Assembly: GCF_010550245.1 (NCBI RefSeq) | Contig: NZ_JAAGLU010000019.1 | Span: 124,001-188,000, forward strand | Origin: Streptomyces sp. SID12501 | GTDB lineage: Bacteria; Actinomycetota; Actinomycetes; Streptomycetales; Streptomycetaceae | Direction: 5' to 3' | Length of the DNA stretch: 64,000 bases | In this document: one piece after another, positions 26,257 through 34,159 of the stretch | Position numbering within the stretch: the first letter of the stretch is position 1 | Layout: every line of letters starts with the position of its first letter | Notes under the pieces: generated by a model | Database searches by the model: none | Told to the model about the DNA's origin: nothing | What the model saw: only the letters and a program-made list of their open reading frames with translations | Translations under genes and position numbers: made by a program

Positions 26257-26733
26257 CTACGGCACGACCGTGACCGGCCAGCGGCCCGCCTTCACCAGCC
26301 GGACAGCGACCGAGCCGATGATCCGGTGGCCCGCCTGCTCGGACGTGCCGACGACCACCGCGTCCGCCTTGAGGTCGTCGGCGGCCTTCACCAGGCCCGT
26401 GTACGGGTCCCCGCGGAGGGTGTGGAACTCCCAGCGGACATCGAATATCCCCTTGACCTGCTCGGTCGACTCCCGGATCTGCGCGATGAGATCCTCCGCG
26501 ATGCCGTCCGTCGCCTCCGCGACCGGCGCCCCGAACGCGGCGCCCGCCGTCAGCACCGGCTGTACGTACACCAGGGCGAGCAGCGCGTGCTGGCGCCGGG
26601 CCAGCCCCGCGGCGTAGGCGGCGGCACGGAACGAGGAGTCGGAGCCGTCGACGCCGACCACGATGACCTTCGGACCGTCCGTGCCCCGCTCGAACTGATG
26701 CCCGCCCCGGGATGAGTGCTGGTGTTCCGTCAC
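26257..26733 (-). CDS. Universal stress protein UspA family
   Basis: A 158-aa single-domain protein. The N-terminal strand VIVVGVDGSDSSFRAA and the C-terminal ADAVVVGTSEQAGHRIIGSVAV and WPVTVVP are typical. The ATP-binding pattern GxxGx9G(S/T) is partly altered (GTSEQAGHRIIGS), so nucleotide binding is uncertain. It begins with a roughly 18-residue flexible extension. The 250 bases between it and the sigma gene hold no gene I can support. Confidence 0.88.
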   Translation of the reverse strand: MTEHQHSSRGGHQFERGTDGPKVIVVGVDGSDSSFRAAAYAAGLARRQHALLALVYVQPVLTAGAAFGAPVAEATDGIAEDLIAQIRESTEQVKGIFDVRWEFHTLRGDPYTGLVKAADDLKADAVVVGTSEQAGHRIIGSVAVRLVKAGRWPVTVVP

Positions 26734-26879
26734 GCTGCGAGGCTATCGGGAGCAGGGGGTCCACAGGGCACGCGGGGCGGCCGTGATCAAACCCGCGCAC
26801 TGGTCCAGGCGGGTGCTTTCCTGCCGCCGCACCGGTGTCGATGCGGGGCGTCAGGACCGGACCGGGCGACTGATGAGTC

Positions 26880-27725
26880 ATGACGAAGGATCAGTTGCTC
26901 ACACGGCGCCGGGCTTTGATGATCGGCGGAGCCGCCGCCGTGGGAGCGGCCGGTACGGCCGCGCTGCTCACCGCCGGCCAGGACACGACCCCGGCCGCCC
27001 CCGCCGCCGCCCCCGCCGCGGGCCCCCCGGCGCACCGCGCGCTCAAGCCCTCCGCGTACCGCCTCGAACCCCTCACCGGTTACGGCCCTCCGCGCGCCGC
27101 CGCCCACGGACGCACCCTGGTCCGCCACGAGCCGCTGCTGCGCGTGTCCGGACGGGGCCGCACCATGGTGCTGACCTTCGACGACGGCCCGGACCCCCGC
27201 TACACCCCGGACATCCTGCGGACCCTGCGCGAGCACGACGTCCGCGCGATGTTCTTCGTGTGCGGGGAGATGGCGGTCGACAACAAGGACCTGCTCACCG
27301 AGATGACCGACGACGGGCACGTCGTCGGCAACCACACCTGGTCCCACCCGCTGCTCACCCGCCTCACGCGGTCCGAGATCCGCTCCCAGATGGAGCGCAC
27401 CAGCAAGGTCGTCGAAGACGCCTGCGGTGAACCGCCCGTCTGGTTCCGCGCCCCCTACGGCGCCTGGAACCGGACCGCCTTCCAACTCGGCGCCGAACTC
27501 GGTATGGAGCCGCTCGCCTGGACCGTCGACACCCTCGACTGGATGGCCCCCGGCGCCCGCACCATCGCCGACCGGGTCGAGCGTGGCGCCGCCCCGGGTG
27601 TCGTGGTGCTCTCCCACGACGCGGGCGGCGACCGCTCGCAGAGCGTCCGGGCGCTGCGCGACTATCTGCCGGAACTGCTGGATTCCGGGTACCACATCAC
27701 CGTACCGACGCGGCATTACACATAA
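26880..27725 (+). CDS. Exported polysaccharide deacetylase (NodB domain, CE4)
   Basis: A 281-aa protein with a twin-arginine-like leader (TRRRALMIGGAAAVGAAGTAALL), then a NodB homology domain. Catalytic motifs are MVLTFDDGPD (metal and base Asp), HTWSHP (His-x3-His metal ligands), RAPYG (WFRAPYGAWN) and VVLSHD near the end. It removes N- or O-acetyl groups from cell-wall or chitin-like polymers outside the cytoplasm. Divergent from the Usp gene and convergent with the sortase gene. Confidence 0.92.
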   Translation: MTKDQLLTRRRALMIGGAAAVGAAGTAALLTAGQDTTPAAPAAAPAAGPPAHRALKPSAYRLEPLTGYGPPRAAAHGRTLVRHEPLLRVSGRGRTMVLTFDDGPDPRYTPDILRTLREHDVRAMFFVCGEMAVDNKDLLTEMTDDGHVVGNHTWSHPLLTRLTRSEIRSQMERTSKVVEDACGEPPVWFRAPYGAWNRTAFQLGAELGMEPLAWTVDTLDWMAPGARTIADRVERGAAPGVVVLSHDAGGDRSQSVRALRDYLPELLDSGYHITVPTRHYT

Positions 27726-27770
27726 CCGAATCACCGGCAACGGGCTTTCGCCCGCCCGGTCGGGGAACGC

Positions 27771-28433
27771 TCAGCGAACCTCGACCAGGCGGGCGAACAC
27801 CACCACGTTCCCGTTGTAGCCGTTCTGCTTGGAGAAACCGCCCCCGCAGGTGATGACCCGCAATTCGGGGGTGTTCCTGCTGCCGTAGACGCGGTCGCCG
27901 GGAAAGTTGTTCTTCTCGAAGACCTCGATGCCGTAGATCTCGAAAACGGCGATCTTTCCGTCCTGGCGCTGGACCTCGACGCGATGTCCCTTCTTGAGGG
28001 CCCCGAGTCCGTAGAACACGGCGGGGCCCTGTTTGTTGTCGACATGGCCGACGATCACCGCGGTGCCCTTCTCGCCGGGCGACACGGCACCGGTGAACCA
28101 GCCTGCCAGGTTCGGGTCCTCCGGCGGCGGGGCGTCCACCCACCCGGCCGCGTCCAGACCCACCGGCAGCACCGGCGCGTCGACCGAGATCGCCGGGATC
28201 CGCACCCGGTCGACCACGGAGTACGGCAGCGCGGCCGGGCCACTGGAGAAGGTGCCGCCGGGGAGGCGGCTTTCCGCTGCCGCCGCCGACGCGGGCTGTG
28301 GCGGACCCACGTCGAACTCTCCGGAACCGTTCCGAATGAGAGCGAGGCCGGTCAGCAGAACAAGCGCTATCACGCCCCACGGAGCGCGCTTCTTCCGCCG
28401 CTCCTCTTCTTCCGCCAGCTCGGACGCAGACAT
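27771..28433 (-). CDS. Class F sortase
   Basis: A 220-aa transpeptidase. A basic N-terminus and one membrane helix (WGVIALVLLTGLALI) precede an Ala-rich linker, then the sortase barrel with catalytic His in IVGHVDN, Cys in LRVITCGGG and a downstream Arg in VVVFARL. Class F sortases attach proteins to the actinobacterial wall. It is flanked by two related exported proteins with C-terminal membrane anchors, the likely clients, although neither shows a clear LPxTG. ATG 28433 is preceded by a GAGAGGGG ribosome site. Confidence 0.92.
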   Translation of the reverse strand: MSASELAEEEERRKKRAPWGVIALVLLTGLALIRNGSGEFDVGPPQPASAAAAESRLPGGTFSSGPAALPYSVVDRVRIPAISVDAPVLPVGLDAAGWVDAPPPEDPNLAGWFTGAVSPGEKGTAVIVGHVDNKQGPAVFYGLGALKKGHRVEVQRQDGKIAVFEIYGIEVFEKNNFPGDRVYGSRNTPELRVITCGGGFSKQNGYNGNVVVFARLVEVR

Positions 28434-28775
28434 TCGTCATCCCCTCTCGACCCGGCCGTCGCCGTGTCAATCGCGCATACGAGAACGCTAAGTGCCCGGA
28501 TGGAAACCGGCGACGGGGCAGCGGCGAACGGGTGGCGGACGAGTGGCGGACGTGTCGTTCGTGAGCCATCCGGGTCGGCGTCGAAAGTATTTTTCTGACG
28601 GTCCGTGACCTGCGGCAATATCTGATTGTGCGGTCTTCTGTCGGCGTGTCCTCTCACCAGGACGGACCATTCCCGAAATGCGGCTGCGCGCAAGGCATCT
28701 GAGGGTTCGTCTGGGAGGCGTTTTCTCGCCGATCGACCGGGGACGGGTCCCGGGGCGCCTTCCGCGGAGGTTCAC
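28434..28775. other. Divergent promoter region of the sortase island
   Basis: A 342-base gap between the sortase gene and the surface-protein gene. It holds an AT-richer stretch at about 28585-28640, suited to promoters for one or both genes. No gene, RNA or clear operator was seen. Confidence 0.5.
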
Positions 28776-29261
28776 ATGCGTACAACTCGCGCCCTGGTGG
28801 TGTCTGCCGCCACGGCTGCCGCGCTGGGGCTCGCCGCCCCGGCGGCCTCGGCCTGGGACCAGCCGTCCAGCGTCACGGCCGCACCGAGCGTCATCGCCGC
28901 GGGCGGGCAGCTGGTGCTCACGGTCAACGGCTCTGCGTGCACCCGTTCCGGCACCATCAGTTCGAATGCTTTCCCGAGCACCTCGCTCTCCCCCAGGGGA
29001 ACGAGCTCGTCGACGGCGACAGTGACCGTCAACTCGAATGCCGGTGCAGGCTCATACAGCGTCACCACCATTTGCGAAGGCAAGACCAACACGTTCACCA
29101 GTGTCTTCACGGTCATCGGTGGCGTCCGAGGCGGTCTCGGTGGGAGCAGTTCCGCCGGGGCCACCCCGACCGACATGGCGATCGGGGGCGGGCTGGTGAC
29201 CGCCGCGCTCGTCGGCGGTGGCGTGTTCTGGATGCGCCGCCGGTCCGAGAGCCGGATCTGA
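28776..29261 (+). CDS. Exported surface protein with C-terminal membrane anchor
   Basis: A 161-aa protein. It has a signal peptide (TRALVVSAATAAALGLAAPAASA), a beta-rich domain of about 85 residues with two cysteines (NGSACTRSG and TTICEGK), a short Gly/Ser linker, a hydrophobic helix (IGGGLVTAALVGGGVFWM) and an RRRSESR tail, the layout of a sortase substrate. No LPxTG precedes the helix (ATPTDM is there instead). It is homologous in layout to the protein at 29357-29881. GGAGG lies 6 bases before ATG 28776. Confidence 0.82.
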   Translation: MRTTRALVVSAATAAALGLAAPAASAWDQPSSVTAAPSVIAAGGQLVLTVNGSACTRSGTISSNAFPSTSLSPRGTSSSTATVTVNSNAGAGSYSVTTICEGKTNTFTSVFTVIGGVRGGLGGSSSAGATPTDMAIGGGLVTAALVGGGVFWMRRRSESRI

Positions 29262-29295
29262 CGCTCTCCCCTTCGGAACGCGGTCCGCACGTCAA

Positions 29296-29340
29296 CAGCC
29301 CTTCGCCCCGGAACCCGTCAGGGTCCGGGGCGAAGGGCTG
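29296..29340. terminator. Bidirectional terminator between convergent genes
   Basis: A perfect 17-bp inverted repeat (29296-29312 with 29324-29340) with an 11-base loop lies between two convergent surface-protein genes, so it can serve both. Confidence 0.85.
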
Positions 29341-29356
29341 TGCGGGTGCTGCCGGG

Positions 29357-29881
29357 TCAGGCGCTGTCGTCGCCGGTGCGGCGGCGCGAGAAGTGGTACG
29401 CCACGCCCAGTGACCCCGCGATGAGCGCGGCTCCGAGGCCGATCTCCTTGAGGTCGAAGCCGGCGACGCTGCCGCCCTCGCCCGCGTGCACACCCTGTTG
29501 GACAGGCAGGGGGTAGTGCGTGGGGCCGCTGGGGTGCCCGACAGCGATGGTGAGGTCCGTGTGGCCGCTCTCGCCGCCGCACGTGAACGTCACCCGGTAC
29601 GCGGCCCCCGGCTTGGCGTCCCAGTCGACCTTCGCCGTCGCCGACGAGTGCCCCTTGGGGATGGTGACCGGATCGAAGACACCGGAGGACACCCGGGTGT
29701 CGTCGTCGCAGCTGTCCACGCGCAGGGTGACCTGTCCGCCAGCCGCGATGGTCGAGGGCACGACGCTGAAGCCGAACGACGTGACGCTGTTGTTCGTGAC
29801 GGCCGCTTGAGCGGCGGGCGCGGTGCAGACGAGGGCGGTGACGCCCAGCAGTGCGGCCGAGGCGACGCGTATCGCGTGCAT
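29357..29881 (-). CDS. Exported surface protein with C-terminal membrane anchor (paralogue)
   Basis: A 174-aa protein laid out like the one at 28776: a signal peptide (SAALLGVTALVCTAPAAQA), then the core FSVVPSTIAAGGQVTLRVDSC with a second Cys in VTFTCGGESGH. A linker, a hydrophobic segment (IGLGAALIAGSLGVAYHF) and an SRRRTGDD tail follow. The shared pattern PS.IAAGGQ..L.V...C supports common ancestry. It is probably membrane- or wall-anchored near the class F sortase; no clear sorting motif is seen. A terminator lies between the two convergent genes. Confidence 0.82.
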   Translation of the reverse strand: MHAIRVASAALLGVTALVCTAPAAQAAVTNNSVTSFGFSVVPSTIAAGGQVTLRVDSCDDDTRVSSGVFDPVTIPKGHSSATAKVDWDAKPGAAYRVTFTCGGESGHTDLTIAVGHPSGPTHYPLPVQQGVHAGEGGSVAGFDLKEIGLGAALIAGSLGVAYHFSRRRTGDDSA

Positions 29882-30059
29882 ATGAGTCCTCCGGGTCCCC
29901 GAGGAGCAGCTGCGGACCTTTTCCGCTCGCGCCGTACCGGTCGCGCCAGAAATGCACCTCGATGACCGAAACGCTAGGAACACACGTGCGTACGCGCGAT
30001 CGGTGTCGTGCGAATGGGGCACGGATGTGGGCCGCTCAGGGGATCTCGTTGAGCAAGCC

Positions 30060-30090
30060 GGGGGACACGCGCGTGTGGCGGGTGTCCCCC
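30060..30090 (-). terminator. Intrinsic terminator for the DUF4239 gene
   Basis: A 9-bp perfect inverted repeat (30060-30068 with 30082-30090) lies about 70 bases beyond the stop codon of the minus-strand DUF4239 gene. Confidence 0.6.
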
Positions 30091-30162
30091 GTGGACGCGG
30101 CCGGTGAGGAACCGTCAGCCGGTCCCTGCCGGTCCCGCCGGTCCCCGCCGGACCGCGGTCGG

Positions 30163-30927
30163 TCAGCGGCCCGCGCCCGGAAAGAGCATCAGGAACGGAT
30201 CGGCCGTGGCCGTGATGCCACGGCTGTAGGGCGCGTCGAAGTCCCAGATCAGGAAGAGCAGGAAGGCGATCAGGGTCGAGAAGAGCCCGGCGAGGATCAG
30301 TTCGCGGGGCGTGCGGCGGATCTGGAGGGCGAAGATCATGCCGACCGTGATCATGCCCCCCGCGATCAGACCGAACCACACGACGCTGGGCATGGTCGGC
30401 CCGGTCGAGTCGGCGCGGGCCGTGCGTGCCTGGTCCGCCGTGGTCACCTGGTCGAGGAGCGGCTGGTAGGCCTGTGCCTCGAAGTCCGTCGCCGGCTCGT
30501 AGTCGGTGACGTCGACGCGGACGCGCTGCAGCAACTGGTCGCCGCGCTTGGTGACCCGGCCGTGGTCGGCCATCTCCTGCCACTCGGTTTTGACGACGTG
30601 TCCGACATAGGCGTTGACGTCGTCCCGAATGCGGTCACGGACGTCCGGCGGATAGACCCGGACCCGCTCCGAGATCTCGTGCAGTGCGTGGGCCTCGGTC
30701 CCGACGTGGTCCTGGGCGACGCCACGCGCCTCCCAGACGCCGGCGATGGCCAGACCCAGCACGATGGCGTACACCACGCCGATCCACATCGTCATGTACT
30801 CGATCACGTCCGGGGTATCGGACGGATCCTCGTCCTCCGGGGCCCTGCGGTCCCGTACGAAGGTGATGAGGATGACGACCGCGCACGCGGCCGCGATCGC
30901 GACGGCGAGAACAAGCCATTCCGACAA
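30163..30927 (-). CDS. DUF4239 (bestrophin-like) membrane protein
   Basis: A 254-aa protein with an N-terminal helix (LVLAVAIAAACAVVILITFV), a second near MTMWIGVVYAIVLGLAIAGVW and two C-terminal helices. A charged, soluble, helical stretch lies between (GTEAHALHEISERVRVYPPD). This is the DUF4239 pattern of distant relatives of bestrophin-type channels; a function in this genus is not known. The start is TTG 30927 with GGAGG 7 bases upstream. The adjacent Pro-rich gene ends 18 bases before it, so the two are probably co-transcribed. Confidence 0.82.
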   Translation of the reverse strand: MSEWLVLAVAIAAACAVVILITFVRDRRAPEDEDPSDTPDVIEYMTMWIGVVYAIVLGLAIAGVWEARGVAQDHVGTEAHALHEISERVRVYPPDVRDRIRDDVNAYVGHVVKTEWQEMADHGRVTKRGDQLLQRVRVDVTDYEPATDFEAQAYQPLLDQVTTADQARTARADSTGPTMPSVVWFGLIAGGMITVGMIFALQIRRTPRELILAGLFSTLIAFLLFLIWDFDAPYSRGITATADPFLMLFPGAGR

Positions 30928-30945
30928 GGGGATGCCTCCAAGGGG

Positions 30946-31704
30946 TCAGCGCGGACGCAGTGCGGCGACGGCGATCACGGCGGGCACGGTGATGAGCAGG
31001 GTGAACGAGACCAGCGACGGGCCGCTGCGGACGGTCCGTTTGCGGGCGGACACGTGGTACGGCGGATAACTGACCGGAGCCGGGATCGGTGACGCGGTCG
31101 GGCTCGGGCTCCGGTACGGGGTGCGCGCCGGCGCGGGCGCGGGTGTGGGCTGCGGCGGGCTCGGGGTCGGCCGCGGGGCCGGGGCGGGCGGGGCGGCCGG
31201 TGGCTTCGGTGCCGGCGTCGCCTTCCGCGGGGGAGTGGGCTTCGGGGGCGGGGTCGGGGTGGGCCTCGGGTTCGGTGGTGGCGGCGGTTCTGGCGTGGGC
31301 GTGGGCGTGGGTGTCGGTGGGGGAGTCGGCGTAGGTGTGGGTGTCGGGGTGGGCGTCGGTGTGGGGCAGGGGGGCGGCGGTGTCGGGCTCGGACACCAGG
31401 AGTCGGTGCCGACGACGACGGCCGTACCGTTGCCGGTGACGGCCGTTCCGCCGTTGCCCGTGCTGACCGACCAGCCGTGTCCGGTGGCGGACGGCACGCC
31501 GGTGCCGACCGTGACCGTGGCGCCGGGTCCGGTGACTGTCACCGAGGTGCCGTTGCCCGAGCCGGTGGCGACGGAGACGCAGGTCGCCGCGTCGGCTGTG
31601 CTGACCGGCACGCCGATGAGCAGCCAGGTCAGGGCCAGTGGCGCCAATACCCGTATGGCGAGGGCGAATCGGGTCAGTGTGGGTCCATACACGACGAAGA
31701 TCAT
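30946..31704 (-). CDS. Exported Pro/Thr-rich protein with C-terminal membrane segment
   Basis: A 252-aa protein. A signal-like segment (VLAPLALTWLLIGVPVSTADA) leads to a beta-type domain of about 70 residues rich in Gly/Thr/Val. About 110 residues of PTPTP and PAP repeats follow, probably extended to span the cell wall. A terminal hydrophobic helix (LVSFTLLITVPAVIAVAA) and an LRPR tail end it. This looks like a surface or stalk protein. No LPxTG is seen. Its start codon is 10 bases from a perfect 24-bp palindrome. The low-complexity repeats make length change by slippage likely. Confidence 0.75.
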   Translation of the reverse strand: MIFVVYGPTLTRFALAIRVLAPLALTWLLIGVPVSTADAATCVSVATGSGNGTSVTVTGPGATVTVGTGVPSATGHGWSVSTGNGGTAVTGNGTAVVVGTDSWCPSPTPPPPCPTPTPTPTPTPTPTPPPTPTPTPTPEPPPPPNPRPTPTPPPKPTPPRKATPAPKPPAAPPAPAPRPTPSPPQPTPAPAPARTPYRSPSPTASPIPAPVSYPPYHVSARKRTVRSGPSLVSFTLLITVPAVIAVAALRPR

Positions 31705-31713
31705 GTGTGCTGA

Positions 31714-31737
31714 GCGCTCCCGCGCGCGCGGGAGCGC
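31714..31737. promoter_or_regulatory. Perfect 24-bp palindrome before the Pro-rich gene
   Basis: Two exact 12-bp halves meet with no spacer (left half gcgctcccgcgc). It lies 10 bases upstream of the minus-strand start at 31704 and in the shared 278-base region with the lipoprotein gene. It may be an operator or a leader hairpin that blocks ribosome access. Confidence 0.55.
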
Positions 31738-31982
31738 GAGGGATTGCCCCGAACGAGTGACGCATGTCGTGCAGCGGTTTGGATCACGCGTTCTAGGTGC
31801 GGCCGGTGATCGTCCTCATGTGCGAGGTGCTGCGGGTGGGGCTGGCGGGACGGGTGTGGCCACAGACTTCGGAAAGAATTTTGTGCGGTGGTTGAACACA
31901 GTGACCATCCCCGCCCGTACCTAGGACCGTGCGGCGGCCCAGCAGGGCGTCGCAACACCCTAATGATTACGGGGAGTACGTA

Positions 31983-32963
31983 ATGAAGACCTCCTGGCGG
32001 AGCGCCTCACTCGTAGCGTCAGCTGCGGCCGTCCTGGCGCTGACGACGGCGTGCGGTCAGGACAAGGCCACCGACACAAGCAGCCAGAACGTCGGCGCAG
32101 CGGCTCCGGCCGCCGGTGGATACGGGTCCGTGGCCGGCACGAGCACGGCAGGCACCGGTACGGGTACGGACACTGGTACCGACACCGGTACGGCGGCCAA
32201 CGGGGAGCAGGCCGCCGCCGGTAGCTCGGCCGCCGCAGGCCAGTTGAACGTGGTCACCAACGCACAGGTCGGAAAGGTGCTGGCCAGCAACAGTGGCCGT
32301 ACGCTCTACCGTTTCGACCAGGACACGGCCGAACCGCCGAAGTCCAACTGTGACGGCGACTGCGCCACCGCCTGGCCGCCGGTTCCGGCGGACGATGTCA
32401 CGGCCGGTGTCGGAATCGATGCCGCGCTCCTCGGCGAGGTGACCCGTTCCGACGGCACCAAGCAGCTCACCGTCGGCGGCTGGGCGGCCTACTACTACGC
32501 CAAGGACACCGCGCCCGGTGACATCAAGGGCCAGGGTGTGGGCGGCAAGTGGTACGGCCTCGCTCCCGACGGCAAGAAGGCCACGCTGGCTGCACTGCCC
32601 GGCCTGTCCACCCGCAACGACCCCAAGCTCGGGACGATCGTCGTCGACAAGAACGGCATGACGGTCTACCGCTTCCTGAAGGACGAGGCCTGGCCCAAGC
32701 CGGTGTCCGCCTGTGTCGGCGCCTGCCTGGACAAGTGGCCGGTCGTCGAGCCGGTCGCCTTCAAGAACACCAAGGGCATCAAGGAGAAGGGCTACATGAA
32801 CTTCACCCGGCCCGACGGCGCCGAGCAGCAGACGCTCAACTGCTCGCCCATCTACACCTTCATCAACGACAAGAAGGCCGGCGACACCAACGGCCAGGGC
32901 GTCGGCGGCACCTGGTACGCCGTGGCCCCCGACGGCAAGCTGGTCGGCGCGCCGAACCAGTAA
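31983..32963 (+). CDS. Lipoprotein with two secreted repeats (PF03640-like)
   Basis: A 326-aa lipoprotein. The signal ends in lipobox LTTACG at about residue 25. A Thr/Gly-rich linker (GTGTGTDTGTDTGT) leads to two copies of the secreted repeat: SGRTLYRFDQDT with CDGDCATAWPP, and NGMTVYRFLKDE with CVGACLDKWP. Each ends with GQGVGGxWY. These repeats are found in outer-surface proteins of Streptomyces and others; the role is unclear, with redox or metal binding suggested by the CxxxC pairs. The position two genes from an rmdA-like gene fits the S. coelicolor SCO0930 lipoprotein as I recall it. Confidence 0.9.
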   Translation: MKTSWRSASLVASAAAVLALTTACGQDKATDTSSQNVGAAAPAAGGYGSVAGTSTAGTGTGTDTGTDTGTAANGEQAAAGSSAAAGQLNVVTNAQVGKVLASNSGRTLYRFDQDTAEPPKSNCDGDCATAWPPVPADDVTAGVGIDAALLGEVTRSDGTKQLTVGGWAAYYYAKDTAPGDIKGQGVGGKWYGLAPDGKKATLAALPGLSTRNDPKLGTIVVDKNGMTVYRFLKDEAWPKPVSACVGACLDKWPVVEPVAFKNTKGIKEKGYMNFTRPDGAEQQTLNCSPIYTFINDKKAGDTNGQGVGGTWYAVAPDGKLVGAPNQ

Positions 32964-32999
32964 CAGCCGAACAGGCAACAGGGGAGACCGACTTCTCCG

Positions 33000-33050
33000 G
33001 GCCTGCTCCCTCCGCCCCGCACAGTCCGTGCGGGGCGGAGGGAGCAGGCC
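33000..33050 (+). terminator. Strong intrinsic terminator
   Basis: A perfect 23-bp inverted repeat (33000-33022 with 33028-33050) with a 5-base loop starts 37 bases after the lipoprotein stop codon. Confidence 0.9.
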
Positions 33051-33275
33051 GCTTCGGCATGTCCGGAACTCGTCGGTAGGCAGGGCGATTTGCCGGTGAA
33101 TCGTCCCCGACTCGCCGCATTCCCGCCAGGAGCCGACGGCGACACTTCGTAACCCTTGAGAAGTCTTTGGAATGCTCCGGATACTTTTCGGAGGAAGTTC
33201 GCGATACGTCAATTCGGCACGTGCCGCGGGCGGTGACCGGGAACGGATGGTCAATTTCCGTTTAGGCTCGCCCCT

Positions 33276-33328
33276 TTGGCAGGCGATCAGTAACCTCAGC
33301 TCGAACACTCGAGCGCCACGCCTGCCAA
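33276..33328 (+). promoter_or_regulatory. Nested stem-loop in the leader of the methyltransferase-rmdA operon
   Basis: An outer 10-bp perfect stem (33276-33285 with 33319-33328) encloses an inner 6-bp stem (33299-33304 with 33309-33314, loop acac). The structure ends a few bases before the GGGAGAG ribosome site of the 33347 gene, so it could affect translation. The rest of the 32964-33346 gap holds a terminator and an AT-richer promoter-like stretch (about 33150-33270). Confidence 0.5.
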
Positions 33329-33346
33329 CTCCTGGGAGAGAGATAG

Positions 33347-34159
33347 ATGGAGCGTCCTGCCTGGGCCCCCCGGGGCATCGACATCTCGGTGCCGAGCGTT
33401 TCCCGGATCTACGACTTCTACCTGGGCGGATCGCACAACTTCGAGGTCGACCGTGAAGCGGCCCGCAGGGCCATGGAGTTCATGCCGGGACTTCCGAAGA
33501 TCATGCAGGCGAACCGCGCCTTCATGCGCAGGGCCGTCCGCTTCGCCGCCGCCGAGGGCATCACCCAGTTCCTCGACATCGGTTCCGGCATTCCCACCTT
33601 CGGCAGCGTCCACGAAGTGGCCCGGGCGGTCAGCCCCGAGGCGCGGGTGATGTACGTCGACCACGACCCGGTTGCCGTCGCACACAGTCAGGCGGTTCTG
33701 GCCGGTGACCAGCACGCGGACGTCCTCGCGGCCGATCTGCGCAAGCCCCGGGAGATCCTGGACAGCCCCCAGGTGCGGGCCCTGATCGACCAGAACCGGC
33801 CAGTGGCCCTGCTTCTCGTTGCCATACTGCATTTCGTGGAAGACACGGACGACCCGTACGCGGCGGTCGCCGAGCTGCGCGACGCGCTCGCGCCCGGCAG
33901 CCTGCTCGTCCTGACGCATGCCTCGTACGAGGGAATCCCGCTGTCGCCGGAGCGGGCCGAGGGCACGGTCGACGTATACAAGGGCATTCGCAACCCACTG
34001 GTCATGCGCTCGCGCGAAGCGGTCGCGCGGTTCTTCGAGGGGTACGACATGGTGGAACCGGGACTGGTGCCCATGCCGCAGTGGCGGCCGGAGACGGCAC
34101 CGGAGGACGAGGACGCGTACTCCTTCTCCGGATTCGCCGGCGTGGGGCGCAAGGCGTGA
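33347..34159 (+). CDS. DUF574 SAM-dependent methyltransferase-like protein
   Basis: A 270-aa protein of a family abundant in Streptomyces (DUF574/Methyltransf_19). Its hallmark start is IDISVPSVSRIYDFYLGGSHNFEVDREAA. The SAM-binding region is seen at ITQFLDIGSGIPTFGSVHEVA, ARVMYVDHDPVAVAH and ALLLVAILHFVED. No substrate is known for most members. The ATG has GGGAGAG 8 bases upstream. Its stop overlaps the start of the next gene (GTGA), so it is co-translated with the c-di-GMP enzyme. Confidence 0.9.
   Translation: MERPAWAPRGIDISVPSVSRIYDFYLGGSHNFEVDREAARRAMEFMPGLPKIMQANRAFMRRAVRFAAAEGITQFLDIGSGIPTFGSVHEVARAVSPEARVMYVDHDPVAVAHSQAVLAGDQHADVLAADLRKPREILDSPQVRALIDQNRPVALLLVAILHFVEDTDDPYAAVAELRDALAPGSLLVLTHASYEGIPLSPERAEGTVDVYKGIRNPLVMRSREAVARFFEGYDMVEPGLVPMPQWRPETAPEDEDAYSFSGFAGVGRKA

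Noticed and set aside
31280..31380. GT-rich simple repeat that could be taken for a regulatory or mobile repeat
   Set aside because: It codes for the Pro/Thr stalk of the minus-strand surface protein and is explained by that.
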